NCBI GenBank assembly: GCA_019694355.1
Contig: JAIBCB010000003.1
Location: 124,001 to 188,000, forward strand
Length of the DNA stretch: 64,000 nt
Source of the DNA: Pyrinomonadaceae bacterium
GTDB taxonomy: Bacteria; Acidobacteriota; Blastocatellia; Pyrinomonadales; Pyrinomonadaceae
Direction: 5' to 3'
The position numbers and the translations under genes are program-made. The stretch's first letter is position 1, and each line of letters starts with the position of its first letter. Shown here one piece after another: positions 43,710 through 53,721 of the stretch. Under the pieces are notes generated by a model. That model had not been told where the DNA came from. It did no database searches and saw nothing but the letters and a program-made list of their open reading frames with translations.

Positions 43710-43837
43710 ACGAAGCCTGATCCGCTCCGTTTGCTCTGCTTTTGACAGACCGAGAAATTAAGAGTAGAAGTCTAAAGGTGTCAGGCGCTGAAAATTTGCG
43801 TCTGGCATTATTTTTTCAAGGTGGGAGATTTTGTGAG

Positions 43838-44062
43838 ATGGCGACACCAATAGACGAGATCGTGAAACAAATACATTCACTCCCGATGGTAGATGTGCAA
43901 AAGGTGCGCGAGATCTTGAACAAGGAAGCGGAGGAGCGCGAAAAGAAACGTGTTTCAAATGCCGAGCTTTCACGAAAGATCCGCGGCAAGTATGCCCATC
44001 TTCAAACCAGCAGCGAAGCTTTTGCAAATCGTAAGCAGGCGGAGATCGAGAAAGAAAGGTAG
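43838..44062 (+). CDS. Small antitoxin of the VapBC-type pair
   Basis: 74 residues from ATG 43838, an internal Met preferred because it begins ATPIDEIVKQIHSLPMVDVQKVREIL. Helical and highly charged (KEAEEREKKRVSNAELSRKIRGKY). No DNA-binding motif is obvious. It precedes the PIN gene by 17 bases, the usual antitoxin position. Confidence 0.65.
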   Translation: MATPIDEIVKQIHSLPMVDVQKVREILNKEAEEREKKRVSNAELSRKIRGKYAHLQTSSEAFANRKQAEIEKER

Positions 44063-44079
44063 GAGCTTGGCAAGTATAA

Positions 44080-44481
44080 ATGCTATACGTTCTGGATGCG
44101 TGTTCAATGATCGCATATCTCCGCGACGAGAAGGGTTCGGAAGTGGTTGAAGATGCTCTTTTTGCACCGGACAGCAAATGCTACGCCCATTCGGTAAATC
44201 TTTGTGAGGTCTTATATGACTTCTATAGGGTAGGCGCAAGGTCGGAGGCTGAACAGGCAATAGAGGATATCTTACTTCTCGGAGTGATCGAGAAGAATCA
44301 ATTAGACAAGGGGTTCTGGCAAGCGGTAGGTAAATTGAAGGCAGAGATCAAAGCCTTTTTGGCCGACTGCTTCGCCATTGCAACGGCGAATGAACTGAAT
44401 GGTTCGGTCTTAACATCGGACCACCATGAATTCGACACCATCGCAAAAAATGGTGTTTGCAGAGTTACGTTCATTCGTTGA
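44080..44481 (+). CDS. PIN-domain toxin (VapC-like)
   Basis: 133 residues. MLYVLDACSMIAYLRDEKG has the first Asp, VNLCEVLYDFYR the Glu, LADCFAIATANEL the second Asp, and VLTSDHHEFDTIAKNG the last Asp. Complete PIN nuclease. topA follows 11 bases later. Confidence 0.85.
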   Translation: MLYVLDACSMIAYLRDEKGSEVVEDALFAPDSKCYAHSVNLCEVLYDFYRVGARSEAEQAIEDILLLGVIEKNQLDKGFWQAVGKLKAEIKAFLADCFAIATANELNGSVLTSDHHEFDTIAKNGVCRVTFIR

Positions 44482-44492
44482 TTTTTCGGATA

Positions 44493-47054
44493 ATGTCAAA
44501 AAAGCTGTTAATAGTTGAAAGCCCGGCAAAAGCAAAGACCATCGAGAAGATCCTCGGGCAGGATTTTCAGGTGAATAGCTGCTTCGGCCACATTCGCGAC
44601 CTCGAAAAGGCGGGAATGGGCATCGACATCGCGAATGATTTTGAGCCGCGTTATATCGTGCCCGACGATAAGAAGCGCGTGGTGAATGAGCTGAAGTCGC
44701 TGGCGAAAAGGTCGGACGAAGTTTGGCTCGCGACTGACGAAGATCGCGAGGGAGAAGCGATAAGCTGGCATCTGTGTGAGGTGCTCGGCCTTGATCCGAT
44801 AACGACCAAGCGGATCGTTTTTCACGAGATCACAAAGCCGGCGATCGAAGCCGCGGTAGAGAATCCGCGCACGGTAAATATGGATCTTGTCATGGCGCAG
44901 CAGGCGCGCCGCGTGCTGGATCGCATCGTCGGATTCGAACTAAGCCCCGTGTTGTGGCGAAAGATCAGTACGAGCAATAAGAGCCTGAGTGCCGGGCGTG
45001 TGCAGAGCGTCGCGGTGCGTCTGATCGCCGATCGCGAACGCGAGATCAATGCCTTCGAACCGGTAAGTCATTTCAAGATCGAAGGGCTGTTCATCGCCGA
45101 CGATATAACAGGAAAGTCCGTTACGTTCAAAGCCGAGGGAAGAAAGCAGGACAGCGCGGACGATGCTGAAATGTTTTTGAAGGGATGCGTCGGTGCCGAC
45201 TATAAAGTAACTGATATCAAGGTCAAGCCCGGCAAACGCACACCTGCTCCGCCCTTTACGACGTCAACGCTCCAACAGGAAGCTTCGCGGAAGCTGGGCT
45301 ACGGTGTGGCGCGTACGATGCAGATCGCGCAAAAGCTTTACGAGAACGGGCATATCACCTATATGCGAACCGACAGCGTGAATCTGAGTGCAACGGCACT
45401 TGCCGACATCAAGCGAACGGTGAGCAGCCTTTACGGCGAAAGATATCACCAGGTGCGAAAGTTCCAGAATAAGAATGAGTCTGCGCAGGAGGCTCACGAA
45501 GCGATCCGCCCGACCTATTCGGATGCCTCGACGATAAGGGACGAAGAATGGCAGAAACTCTACGAGCTGATCTGGAAGCGAACGATGGCCTCGCAAATGG
45601 CCGATGCAGAGCTTGAAAAGACTACGGTCAAGATCGAGATCTCTACGAATAAGGAAGAACTGACGGCGTCAGGCGAGGTGCTGAAATTTGACGGGTTTCT
45701 GAAAGTCTATCGCGAAGGAAAGGACGAAGACGAGGCCGAGGAGACGGCGGAAGGCCTGCTTCCGCCGATGACGGTCGGGCAGTTGCTGCCGCTGTCTGAG
45801 CTTCGGGCAACAGAGCGTTTCAGCCGTCCGCAGCCGAGATACACCGAGGCGTCGCTTGTAAAGAAACTGGAAGAACTCGGTATCGGACGTCCGTCCACCT
45901 ATGCTCCGACGATCTCAACGATCCAGAAAAGAGGTTACGTAGAGAAAAGAGATAAGGAAGGCACGCAAAGGGCGTTTCGAATATTGGTGCTGAAGGACGA
46001 TTCCATAAGCAAAGAGAAGGGTTTGGAAAACACCGGTGCAGAGAAGGCGAAAATGTTTCCCACCGACCTCGGCCTCTTGGTGACGGACTTCTTGAAAGAA
46101 CATTTTGACGCCATCATGGACTACGGCTTTACCGCAAAGATCGAGGAAGAGTTCGATGAAGTGGCGGACGGTCAATTGCAATGGAACGAAATGATCGATG
46201 AGTTCTATGGGCCTTTCAAAAAAGATGTCAATAAGACACTCGAAACTGCCGAGCGTGTAAAAGGAGAGCGGCGTCTCGGCACCGACCCCGAAAGCGGTAA
46301 ACCGGTCGTCGCGCGCATTGCCCGTTACGGCCCGATCATACAGATCGGCAGCGCCGCAGAAGAAGAAAAACCGAAATTCGCCAAGATCCCGCCCGGACAG
46401 AGCATCGAGACGATAACATTTGAAGAAGCGCTCGCACTCTTCAAACTTCAAGGTGCGATGGGCACTTATGACGGCAAGGAATTGTCCGTGAGTATCGGCC
46501 GCTTTGGGCCCTATGTTAAATGGGGTGACGACTTTGTATCGATCCCACGCGGGACGGATCTGGCAACGGTGGATACAGAACGAGCGATCGAATTCATCAA
46601 AGCTAAACAGGCGGCGGATGCTCCTGTCGGCGAGTTCGACAATAAGCCGATCACGAAGGGCACAGGGCGTTTTGGGCCATTTATAAAATGGGACGGTTTG
46701 TTCATCAATGTTCCGCGTCGATATGACTTTCCGAATCTGACACAAGCGGAGATGAACGAGCTCATCGAAGCAAAGGTCAGCAAAGAAGCCAACCGCTACA
46801 TCCACCGCTGGGAAGATGAAAAGATCTCTGTCGAGAATGCCCGCTGGGGCCCGGTAATAAAATTCGGCAAAAAGATCATCTCTCTTCCGCGAAAAGCCGA
46901 CGGTACGCGCGAAACGGCCGAAGGCGCCGCCGGCCTGACGCTTGAACAAGTGAAGAAATTGATCGAAGCAGAAGTGCCTGGTGCGTTTGCCCCTAAAAAA
47001 CCACGTGCTTCAGCAAAAAAGGCGCCTTCGAAGAAGCCGGCTAAGAAAGCGTAA
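44493..47054 (+). CDS. topA: DNA topoisomerase I
   Basis: 853 residues from ATG 44493 (KKLLIVESPAKAKTIEKILG, the Toprim start). WLATDEDREGEAISWHL holds the acidic Toprim motif; GHITYMRTDSVNLS contains the active Tyr. The C-terminal part lacks Cys4 zinc fingers and instead has repeats such as GRFGPYVKWGDDFVSIPRG and GRFGPFIKWDGLF, ending in a Lys/Ala-rich tail. Relaxes negative supercoils. Confidence 0.97.
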   Translation: MSKKLLIVESPAKAKTIEKILGQDFQVNSCFGHIRDLEKAGMGIDIANDFEPRYIVPDDKKRVVNELKSLAKRSDEVWLATDEDREGEAISWHLCEVLGLDPITTKRIVFHEITKPAIEAAVENPRTVNMDLVMAQQARRVLDRIVGFELSPVLWRKISTSNKSLSAGRVQSVAVRLIADREREINAFEPVSHFKIEGLFIADDITGKSVTFKAEGRKQDSADDAEMFLKGCVGADYKVTDIKVKPGKRTPAPPFTTSTLQQEASRKLGYGVARTMQIAQKLYENGHITYMRTDSVNLSATALADIKRTVSSLYGERYHQVRKFQNKNESAQEAHEAIRPTYSDASTIRDEEWQKLYELIWKRTMASQMADAELEKTTVKIEISTNKEELTASGEVLKFDGFLKVYREGKDEDEAEETAEGLLPPMTVGQLLPLSELRATERFSRPQPRYTEASLVKKLEELGIGRPSTYAPTISTIQKRGYVEKRDKEGTQRAFRILVLKDDSISKEKGLENTGAEKAKMFPTDLGLLVTDFLKEHFDAIMDYGFTAKIEEEFDEVADGQLQWNEMIDEFYGPFKKDVNKTLETAERVKGERRLGTDPESGKPVVARIARYGPIIQIGSAAEEEKPKFAKIPPGQSIETITFEEALALFKLQGAMGTYDGKELSVSIGRFGPYVKWGDDFVSIPRGTDLATVDTERAIEFIKAKQAADAPVGEFDNKPITKGTGRFGPFIKWDGLFINVPRRYDFPNLTQAEMNELIEAKVSKEANRYIHRWEDEKISVENARWGPVIKFGKKIISLPRKADGTRETAEGAAGLTLEQVKKLIEAEVPGAFAPKKPRASAKKAPSKKPAKKA

Positions 47055-47207
47055 AGGTCGGCGATGGGCCTGTACGGAATATTCGAGGCCGCGTTTGGTA
47101 TTGCCAAATAGAAGAGTCTGATTATAAAATGGCTCTCGATACCGCCGACACACGTACGGGGCCACTAGGCGAACCTGCCGCTCGTGCGTAAGCATTCCCA
47201 AGGCAAG

Positions 47208-47789
47208 ATGAACGAAAATATACAGTTTTTGCGAGCATTTTTGAAGAATCCGCTAAAAGTTGGGGCGATCGCCCCGAGTTCGCCTGAGCTTGCAGCACAA
47301 ATGCTCAAGGGGTTGGAGCCTGACGAGAACAACATTATTCTCGAGCTTGGCGTTGGAACCGGGGCAATTACAAAATTCTTACATAACATTATCCCGAACC
47401 CTGAATCCTACCTCGGCCTCGAACTCGACCAAAAACTCGTAAATTCGATCACAACAAAACTTCCCACAATGAACATCCTTTGCGGGAACGCGGCGGAGGC
47501 TTACAAGATCCATGCGGATTCCGGCCTTGGCAAAGTTCGCTATCTTGTTTGCTGTCTCCCGTTCGTATCGCTGCCGAAGGAAGTTAGCGAAGCTGTGCTC
47601 GCCGAGATCGAGAAGTTTATGGCAGAAGGCTGCGAACTGCGCCTCTTCCAATATGCTCACGGCTACTACCTGCCGCCTGCGATCCGTCTCCGCGAATTCC
47701 TGCGCACGCGCTACGGCCGCACACGCCGCAGCCCGCTCGTCCTGAAGAACGTTCCGCCCGCGTACACGCTTACCTGGTCGACGATCTAG
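47208..47789 (+). CDS. Phospholipid N-methyltransferase-like SAM enzyme
   Basis: 193 residues from ATG 47208. NIQFLRAFLKNPLKVGAIAPSSPELA and ILELGVGTGAITKFL (SAM motif I) are typical of the Rhodobacter-type PmtA and the related KsgA fold; CCLPFVSLPKE replaces the NLPY/NPPF-like motif IV. PmtA makes phosphatidylcholine precursors from phosphatidylethanolamine; the assignment is by resemblance. Confidence 0.75.
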   Translation: MNENIQFLRAFLKNPLKVGAIAPSSPELAAQMLKGLEPDENNIILELGVGTGAITKFLHNIIPNPESYLGLELDQKLVNSITTKLPTMNILCGNAAEAYKIHADSGLGKVRYLVCCLPFVSLPKEVSEAVLAEIEKFMAEGCELRLFQYAHGYYLPPAIRLREFLRTRYGRTRRSPLVLKNVPPAYTLTWSTI

Positions 47790-47898
47790 GTTTCTCTGCA
47801 ATATTTATTGAAACTTCCGTGCATCTTGCGTGGTAATAAGATATTGTAGATATTGAACTGATCCACATTTTTAGACCACTTTAGGAGAAATAGGGACA

Positions 47899-49665
47899 AT
47901 GTTACGACGAAAGATCGTCGGAGCAGCGATCATTTACGCATTTCTGCTCCCGACAGCTTTGCTTGCACAGGCGCCTGTTTATACGGCACCAAAAGCTGAC
48001 ATCGACAAGATCAAGGAAGAAGGCCTCAAGCATTCGCAGATAATGAATACGCTCAACTATCTGACGAACGTGATCGGTCAGCGGCTCACGGCTTCCAGGA
48101 ACCTGAAACACGCGAATGAATGGACGCGCGACACGCTGACGAAATTTGGCCTTGAGAATTCCCACCTCGAAGCTTGGGGGCCCTTTGGCCGCGGCTGGGA
48201 ACTTGAACGTTTCTCGGCCCAGGTTACGTCTCCATACAGTTTCCCGGTGATCGCTTATCCGAAGGCATGGTCGCCGGGTTTCGGCAGCCAGGTAGTGATG
48301 CCTGTGGAACAAACCGGAAAAGGCAAGAAGAGCAAGACGGCGCCCGCACCGGCCGCGGCACCTTCGACGACGATCACTGCCGACGTCGTCTATCTTGATG
48401 CGCATGATGAAGCGGGCCTTGCGAAATACAAGGGCCAGCTCAAAGGCAAGATCGTGTTCATGTCCGGAACGCGTGAGCTGAAGGCGGATTTTGAAGGGAT
48501 GGGACATCGCTGGACGGCGCAGGAATTGCTCGATATGGCGAATGCTCCTGACCCGGACGCGGTTGTCCGAGCGGCAGTTCCGGCCGTAACGCCGAATCAG
48601 GCGAATATGCAGGATCGGCTGAAGCGTTTCGTTGACGGCCTGAAGCGTGCGAAATTCGTCATCGACGAAGGCGCCGCCATGGTCGTGGACAACAGTGCGA
48701 GAGGTTCGGGCGGAACGGTCTTTGTTCAGTCTGCGTCGGTTGCTGCCGACATTCCGGCAAACCCGATGGACTTTTTCACACAAAAGCGTCTTTCACCTTG
48801 GGACAAAGAGGCCGAAGCCAAAATGGTTCCGCAGATGACAATGGCGACCGAAGACTACAACCGCATCGTCCGAATGGTCGAGGCCGGTGAAAAGGTGCAG
48901 ATGACGATCGACCTCAAGGTCAAGTATCTTGATGACGATCCAATGGTCTATAACACGATCGCCGAAATTCCGGGCAGCGACCCTGCATTGAAAGATCAGG
49001 TCGTGATGCTCGGCGGCCACATGGATTCGTGGCATTCGGGAACGGGCGCCACCGATAACGCGGCCGGTGTCTCGGTCGCGATGGAAGCTGTCCGCATCCT
49101 TAAGGCCGCTGGCCTTAAACCGCGACGGACCATCCGCATCGCACTGTGGACGGGTGAAGAACAGGGCCTCATCGGTTCGCGTGAGTATGTTACAAAACAT
49201 CTCGGCGAAATGAAGGGCGGTCGGAATATTTTCGGCATTCCGCAGAGCGGTCCGCAGCAAAAGCCGGAGCTTATCAAGGGAGCGGAATACGAGAACATCT
49301 CGGCTTATTACAACCTTGATAACGGCACGGGCAAGATCCGCGGCGTCTATATGCAGGGTAACGAGGCGGCAAGGCCTTATTTCCGTGCGTGGCTGACACC
49401 TTTCCTCGATATGGATGCGACGACCTTGACGCTCTCCAACACGGGCGGAACGGATCATCTTTCGTTCGACCGTATCGGTATTCCCGGATTCCAATTCATT
49501 CAGGACGAAGTTGAATACGATCAGCGCACACATCACTCAAATCAGGATGTTTACGATCGCATTCAATCGGGCGATATGATGCAGGCGGCAACGATCATGG
49601 CAGCCTTCGTCTATCAAACGGCAATGATGGACGAACGCTTCCCGCGTAAGCCTATCGCACAATAG
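47899..49665 (+). CDS. Secreted M28-family metallopeptidase
   Basis: 588 residues with a signal peptide (LLPTALLAQAP). A PA-like inserted domain lies about 95-330. The zinc site is visible: LGGHMDSWHSGTGATDNAAG (His about 373 and Asp), WTGEEQGLIGSREYV (Glu pair), and the late FQFIQDEVEYDQRTHHSNQD (His). Length and insert resemble carboxypeptidase Q/PSMA-type enzymes. A strong terminator follows. Confidence 0.9.
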   Translation: MLRRKIVGAAIIYAFLLPTALLAQAPVYTAPKADIDKIKEEGLKHSQIMNTLNYLTNVIGQRLTASRNLKHANEWTRDTLTKFGLENSHLEAWGPFGRGWELERFSAQVTSPYSFPVIAYPKAWSPGFGSQVVMPVEQTGKGKKSKTAPAPAAAPSTTITADVVYLDAHDEAGLAKYKGQLKGKIVFMSGTRELKADFEGMGHRWTAQELLDMANAPDPDAVVRAAVPAVTPNQANMQDRLKRFVDGLKRAKFVIDEGAAMVVDNSARGSGGTVFVQSASVAADIPANPMDFFTQKRLSPWDKEAEAKMVPQMTMATEDYNRIVRMVEAGEKVQMTIDLKVKYLDDDPMVYNTIAEIPGSDPALKDQVVMLGGHMDSWHSGTGATDNAAGVSVAMEAVRILKAAGLKPRRTIRIALWTGEEQGLIGSREYVTKHLGEMKGGRNIFGIPQSGPQQKPELIKGAEYENISAYYNLDNGTGKIRGVYMQGNEAARPYFRAWLTPFLDMDATTLTLSNTGGTDHLSFDRIGIPGFQFIQDEVEYDQRTHHSNQDVYDRIQSGDMMQAATIMAAFVYQTAMMDERFPRKPIAQ

Positions 49666-49691
49666 GCGGGCGCAGTTTGCGTCAGACAAAC

Positions 49692-49737
49692 AAAATAGCT
49701 GTTGGCCAAAGTTCGGTCGACAGCTATTTTTCTTTTT
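49692..49737 (+). terminator. Rho-independent terminator of the M28 gene
   Basis: AAAATAGCTGT (49692-49702) pairs with ACAGCTATTTT (49720-49730), followed by TTTTTCTTTTT. Confidence 0.8.
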
Positions 49738-49815
49738 GCAGATAGCAGTTTTTGATTTACACTCGTTCAAACTCCGATTTTTCCGGAAAACTCACACTAG
49801 GTCCATCACAACAAA

Positions 49816-50595
49816 ATGACGAATATCCAATTTCAAAGAAGCGCGATCGATGCGAGCGGTGCATTCAGCTCTGCCTGGGAACAAGTTAAAGGGAGCTACG
49901 GCACATACCTCGGAGCATCGCTTGTTGCGATGATATTGATCAGTTGTCTTTATTGCATCAGCTGGTTTCTAATGGGGCCGATACTTGGCGGCTTCTATTA
50001 CCTTTCGGCAAGGGGCTATCGCGGCGAGTATGTTGAGTTCGGAATGATGTTCGAAGGCTTCAAGAAATTCGTTCCACTAATGGCTGTCGGGCTTATGGTA
50101 TCTGTGCCGAGTATTTTAGGAACGATCGTACAGACTGGAATGAATTTTGCCGATCTTGGACTCTTGCTGAGGAATCCGGAAGCGATACAGCAAGTTCAAA
50201 GGACGGGCGAATTTGGAACCGGCAATCCGGCAGCGTCGCCCATCTTTCTGCTTATCGTTGTTGGAGCTGCCCTTTTTAATTTCTTTTGGTGGGCGATAAC
50301 CTACTTTGCGATTCCGCTCGTGATGGAATACGATCTCGGTCCGGTCGAGGCGTTCAAGCTAAGCGCTCAAGCGGCATTTGGAAATCTGGGCGGTTTGTTG
50401 GGAGTTGTGATCTTCGGCATTCTCGCCGCATTGATCGGCATGCTTCTCCTATGCATTGGTATTGTACTGGTCTCGTGGCCTGTCATCCTCGTCGCGAACG
50501 CGATCGTCTTTAACCAGGTCTTTCCAAGACAAGATCGCGGAGATCAATTCTTCGCACCGCCGCCGCCCGGCACATACGGATTCGGCAGCGTATAG
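49816..50595 (+). CDS. Polytopic membrane protein
   Basis: 259 residues with about five hydrophobic segments (SLVAMILISCLYCISWFL, FVPLMAVGLMVSVPSIL, LLIVVGAALFNFFWW, LLGVVIFGILAALIGMLL). Arrangement resembles DUF4013/DUF975-type proteins with the PLVMEYDLGPVEAFKLS element. Function unknown; Pro-rich C-terminus. Confidence 0.7.
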   Translation: MTNIQFQRSAIDASGAFSSAWEQVKGSYGTYLGASLVAMILISCLYCISWFLMGPILGGFYYLSARGYRGEYVEFGMMFEGFKKFVPLMAVGLMVSVPSILGTIVQTGMNFADLGLLLRNPEAIQQVQRTGEFGTGNPAASPIFLLIVVGAALFNFFWWAITYFAIPLVMEYDLGPVEAFKLSAQAAFGNLGGLLGVVIFGILAALIGMLLLCIGIVLVSWPVILVANAIVFNQVFPRQDRGDQFFAPPPPGTYGFGSV

Positions 50596-50693
50596 CAGCT
50601 AGAAGATCACTGAATTTCCCTACGGTTTCGGTCATAATGACCGACCGGTGAGGATTTATTTGTCCGCCTGAACGAAAACCGTGCGAATCCCGC

Positions 50694-50722
50694 TTGACAG
50701 ACGGAAGAGTTGGGCATAAATT
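50694..50722 (+). promoter_or_regulatory. Promoter of the M4 protease gene
   Basis: TTGACA (50694-50699), 17-base spacer, TAAATT (50717-50722). The leader to GTG 50885 is about 155 bases and ends in a GAGGAGG ribosome-binding site. Confidence 0.65.
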
Positions 50723-50884
50723 TGTTCAGCTTTTAATTTTCAAAATAAGTCCCCAATTTGTTTGTCTCCTTATGCTCGGCATCATTTTTTCGCTGTTCGA
50801 TGGGCGTAAATATGCGGCGTTACCGTTCACGGTTCCGCCATTTTTCGGCAACTTTCAGCACATTATCTGAGGAGGATAAGCATT

Positions 50885-53095
50885 GTGAAAAAGCTTTTTG
50901 TGATCCTGGCCGTCGTCGTTTCGACGTTAATTACGGTCGGTATCGTTTCAAAACACGCAGAGGCGAATAAGGCGGTCTTTACGACCGGTTCGCAGGACGA
51001 GTTGGCTCTCGCAAAACAGAAGAGCCTCGAGATCCTTCGCGACCAGGCAACACGCCGACTTATCGGCAACCCCGATGATTTCGAGGTTCAAAAGGTCGAG
51101 ATCGACAGTCTCGGCATGGCACACACCCGTGTTCGGCAGACGGTCGGCGGCATCCCCGTTTGGGAAGGCGAGGCGATCGTCCACCTGAACCGCGACGGTT
51201 CGCTCGCAACCATTACTGATGACCTAAAAGAAGGCATCGCAATAAACACGTCACCCAATCTCGCACGCGAGGACGCCGTCCGTGACGCGAATCGAATGTA
51301 TTCGGGCACGGCGAAGATAAGCGACAAGCCGAAGGTCGATATGTATATCTTCCGCGGCGAGGATCGCGACCATCTCGTCTATCGCGTCGAGACGCCGCAC
51401 ATCGATGGTTCGGACGCGTCAGACGTTCCGGTGATCTTTGTCGATGCACAGACCGGCGAGAAGGTCTTCGAATACAACAATCTCCAGACCGGCACGGGCT
51501 CTTCGCTGTACAGCGGTACGATCTCGATCAACACAAGCCAGTCCGGCGGAACGTATTATATGGAGGATCTCACGCGTAAGCAGGGAACCTTCAATATGAA
51601 CTCGACCGGCAACGAAAATACCGGTGCCGGCGGTACGCAATCGCGTTTCACGGACACGGACGACAACTGGAACTCGACGATCCAGCGTGCAGGCGTTGAT
51701 GCTCATCACGGAGCGGCAACGACGTATGACTTCTACCTTAACGTCCTCGGCCGCAACGGCATCGACGGTTCGGGCGGCCCGGGCGTTACGACCGCGGCGG
51801 CAAACGGCTCGATCTCGCTGATCACTTCGCGTGTGCACTTTGGTTCAAGCGGCGCCTACAACAACGCGTTCTGGTACAACAATATGATGTCGTACGGCGA
51901 CGGTGACGGCGCGACCTTCACGCCGCTCACGACGATCGACATCTGCGGCCACGAAATGACGCATGGCGTTACGGAAAGGACCGCGAACCTCACGTATTCG
52001 AAAGAATCAGGCGCTCTTAACGAATCCTGGTCCGACATCATGGGCTCGATGGTCGAGCTTTATGCCGACGGCGGCGTGGTCTCCGGCGACACATGGAAGA
52101 TCGGTGAAGACGCTTATACACCGGGAACTTCCGGTGATGCGCTGCGGCGGATGGACAACCCGAATGCGGTCGGCGACCCCGATCACTATTCGCTGCGTCT
52201 CTATCCGGGAAGCTGCACACCATCGGCGTTCAACGATAACTGCGGCGTTCACACGAACTCCAGCATCTCGAACCATGCTTATTACCTGATCGCCAACGGC
52301 GGCACGAACCGCGTGAGCGGCGTTGCTGTTACCGGAATCGGTGAAACGGCAGCTGAGAAGATCTTCTACCGCGCGCTCGTGACCTATATGACGTCGAGCA
52401 CGAACTTCGCGGGTGCGAGAACCGCGACTTTGAACGCAGCGACCGATCTTTACGGTTCGTCTAGCGCTGAATACAACGGAGTTGCGACAGGATGGTGCGC
52501 CGTTGGTGTCGGTTCCTGCCCGAGCGGCACGCCTACTCCGACTCCGACAGCTACTCCAACCGCGACGCCAACACCAACGCCGACCGCAACCCCTACGCCG
52601 ACGCCAACTCCGACCCCGACTCCAACTCCGGGCGGCGAAGTGATCGTCAACGGCGGTTTCGAAGGTACGTTCAGCCCGTGGACGGCGACCGGCACCGGCT
52701 CGTATTGGGTCGATCCCGGCAACTATCCGCATGGCGGTTCCGGCTACGCATATTTCGGCGAGAGCAACAGCGTCTCCGGCAGCGGCTACCAAACGGTCAC
52801 GATCCCGTCGTCCGCCACCGGCACGCTCAGCTTCTGGCTGAACGTGACATCGAGCGAAACGACGACATCGCGGCAGTACGACAAGCTGTATGTCGAGGTA
52901 CGCAGCACGTCCGGCAGCCTGAAGAAGAGGCTTGCGACTTACAGCAACCTCAACAAGGGTGCGGCCGGTGCGTATTCTAAGAAGTCGTTCAGCGTTTCGG
53001 CCTACAAGGGCCAGACGGTGCGGATACAGTTCCGTGTGACGACCGATTCGTCGCTAGGAACGACATTCCGCGTGGACGACGTTTCGCTGCAATAG
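50885..53095 (+). CDS. Secreted M4-family (thermolysin-like) protease with C-terminal binding domain
   Basis: 736 residues from GTG 50885. Signal peptide; FTP/PepSY propeptide (about 55-185); catalytic domain with HEMTH at 356-360 and GALNESWSDIMG carrying the third ligand; a low-complexity linker of Thr-Pro pairs; a jelly-roll-like domain (GGFEGTFSPW, VDDVSL) that may bind carbohydrate or cell surface. Expected to be secreted as a zymogen and self-activated. The linker is typical of this genome. Confidence 0.93.
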   Translation: MKKLFVILAVVVSTLITVGIVSKHAEANKAVFTTGSQDELALAKQKSLEILRDQATRRLIGNPDDFEVQKVEIDSLGMAHTRVRQTVGGIPVWEGEAIVHLNRDGSLATITDDLKEGIAINTSPNLAREDAVRDANRMYSGTAKISDKPKVDMYIFRGEDRDHLVYRVETPHIDGSDASDVPVIFVDAQTGEKVFEYNNLQTGTGSSLYSGTISINTSQSGGTYYMEDLTRKQGTFNMNSTGNENTGAGGTQSRFTDTDDNWNSTIQRAGVDAHHGAATTYDFYLNVLGRNGIDGSGGPGVTTAAANGSISLITSRVHFGSSGAYNNAFWYNNMMSYGDGDGATFTPLTTIDICGHEMTHGVTERTANLTYSKESGALNESWSDIMGSMVELYADGGVVSGDTWKIGEDAYTPGTSGDALRRMDNPNAVGDPDHYSLRLYPGSCTPSAFNDNCGVHTNSSISNHAYYLIANGGTNRVSGVAVTGIGETAAEKIFYRALVTYMTSSTNFAGARTATLNAATDLYGSSSAEYNGVATGWCAVGVGSCPSGTPTPTPTATPTATPTPTPTATPTPTPTPTPTPTPGGEVIVNGGFEGTFSPWTATGTGSYWVDPGNYPHGGSGYAYFGESNSVSGSGYQTVTIPSSATGTLSFWLNVTSSETTTSRQYDKLYVEVRSTSGSLKKRLATYSNLNKGAAGAYSKKSFSVSAYKGQTVRIQFRVTTDSSLGTTFRVDDVSLQ

Positions 53096-53120
53096 GGCGG
53101 TAAACCGCATTTAACCAAGG

Positions 53121-53162
53121 AGCTGTCGGGAAACTAGAGTTGATTCCCGGCAGCTTCTTTTT
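53121..53162 (+). terminator. Rho-independent terminator of the M4 protease gene
   Basis: AGCTGTCGGGAA (53121-53132) pairs with TTCCCGGCAGCT (53144-53155), one G-U, followed by TCTTTTT. Confidence 0.85.
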
Positions 53163-53195
53163 GGGCGAATGTTATGCTTAAGGATCGACAAGACG

Positions 53196-53657
53196 ATGTC
53201 ATTTGTCCTCAAAACCTTGGCCCGTGTTTGGAAACTCCTACCGCGAGACGGCCGGATCTTCTTTGCAAGGCTCACACAGAAGAAATTCACGGCTTCAGTT
53301 GCCGGCGTCGTCCGTGACGACAAAGGCCGCGTGCTTGTTCTGGATCACGTCCTACGGCCGGCTTCGGGCTGGGGTCTGCCGGGCGGTTTTATGAAGCATT
53401 TTGAGCAGCCCGTCGAGGCGCTGAAACGCGAGATCCGTGAAGAAACGGGTTTAGAGCTAAGCGAGGTCGAACTCTATCGAACGCGAACCCTAAGAAGGCA
53501 CATCGAGTTCATTTTTACGGCACGAGCGAACGGCCGCGGGGAGGTAAAAAGCCGTGAGATCACCGCCGTAGAGTGGTTCGATCCAGCGAAACTCCCACCT
53601 GAGATGAATGTCGATCAGCAGTTCTTGATACGAAAGGTTTTTGGCCTCGATCTTTGA
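53196..53657 (+). CDS. NUDIX hydrolase
   Basis: 153 residues from ATG 53196 (53169 is possible). The Nudix box GGFMKHFEQPVEALKREI, then REETGLE, fits GX5EX7REUXEEXGU. AVAGVV-type entry strand VAGVVRDDKGRVLVLDH. Hydrolyses a nucleoside diphosphate derivative, substrate unknown. Confidence 0.88.
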   Translation: MSFVLKTLARVWKLLPRDGRIFFARLTQKKFTASVAGVVRDDKGRVLVLDHVLRPASGWGLPGGFMKHFEQPVEALKREIREETGLELSEVELYRTRTLRRHIEFIFTARANGRGEVKSREITAVEWFDPAKLPPEMNVDQQFLIRKVFGLDL

Positions 53658-53721
53658 AAATCGAGAGTTGAGTCGTAAAATTAAAGTTTTCGAGTCTATT
53701 TCAACAGGGAGTTTCTTAGAA

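Noticed and set aside
45915..46949. 344-codon minus-strand frame inside topA
   Set aside because: A shadow of topA codon use; the topA domains continue without break on the plus strand.
52530..52640. Short tandem repeats suggesting a CRISPR array
   Set aside because: They encode the Thr-Pro linker of the M4 protease; there are no spacers or cas genes, and no CRISPR array was seen in the window.
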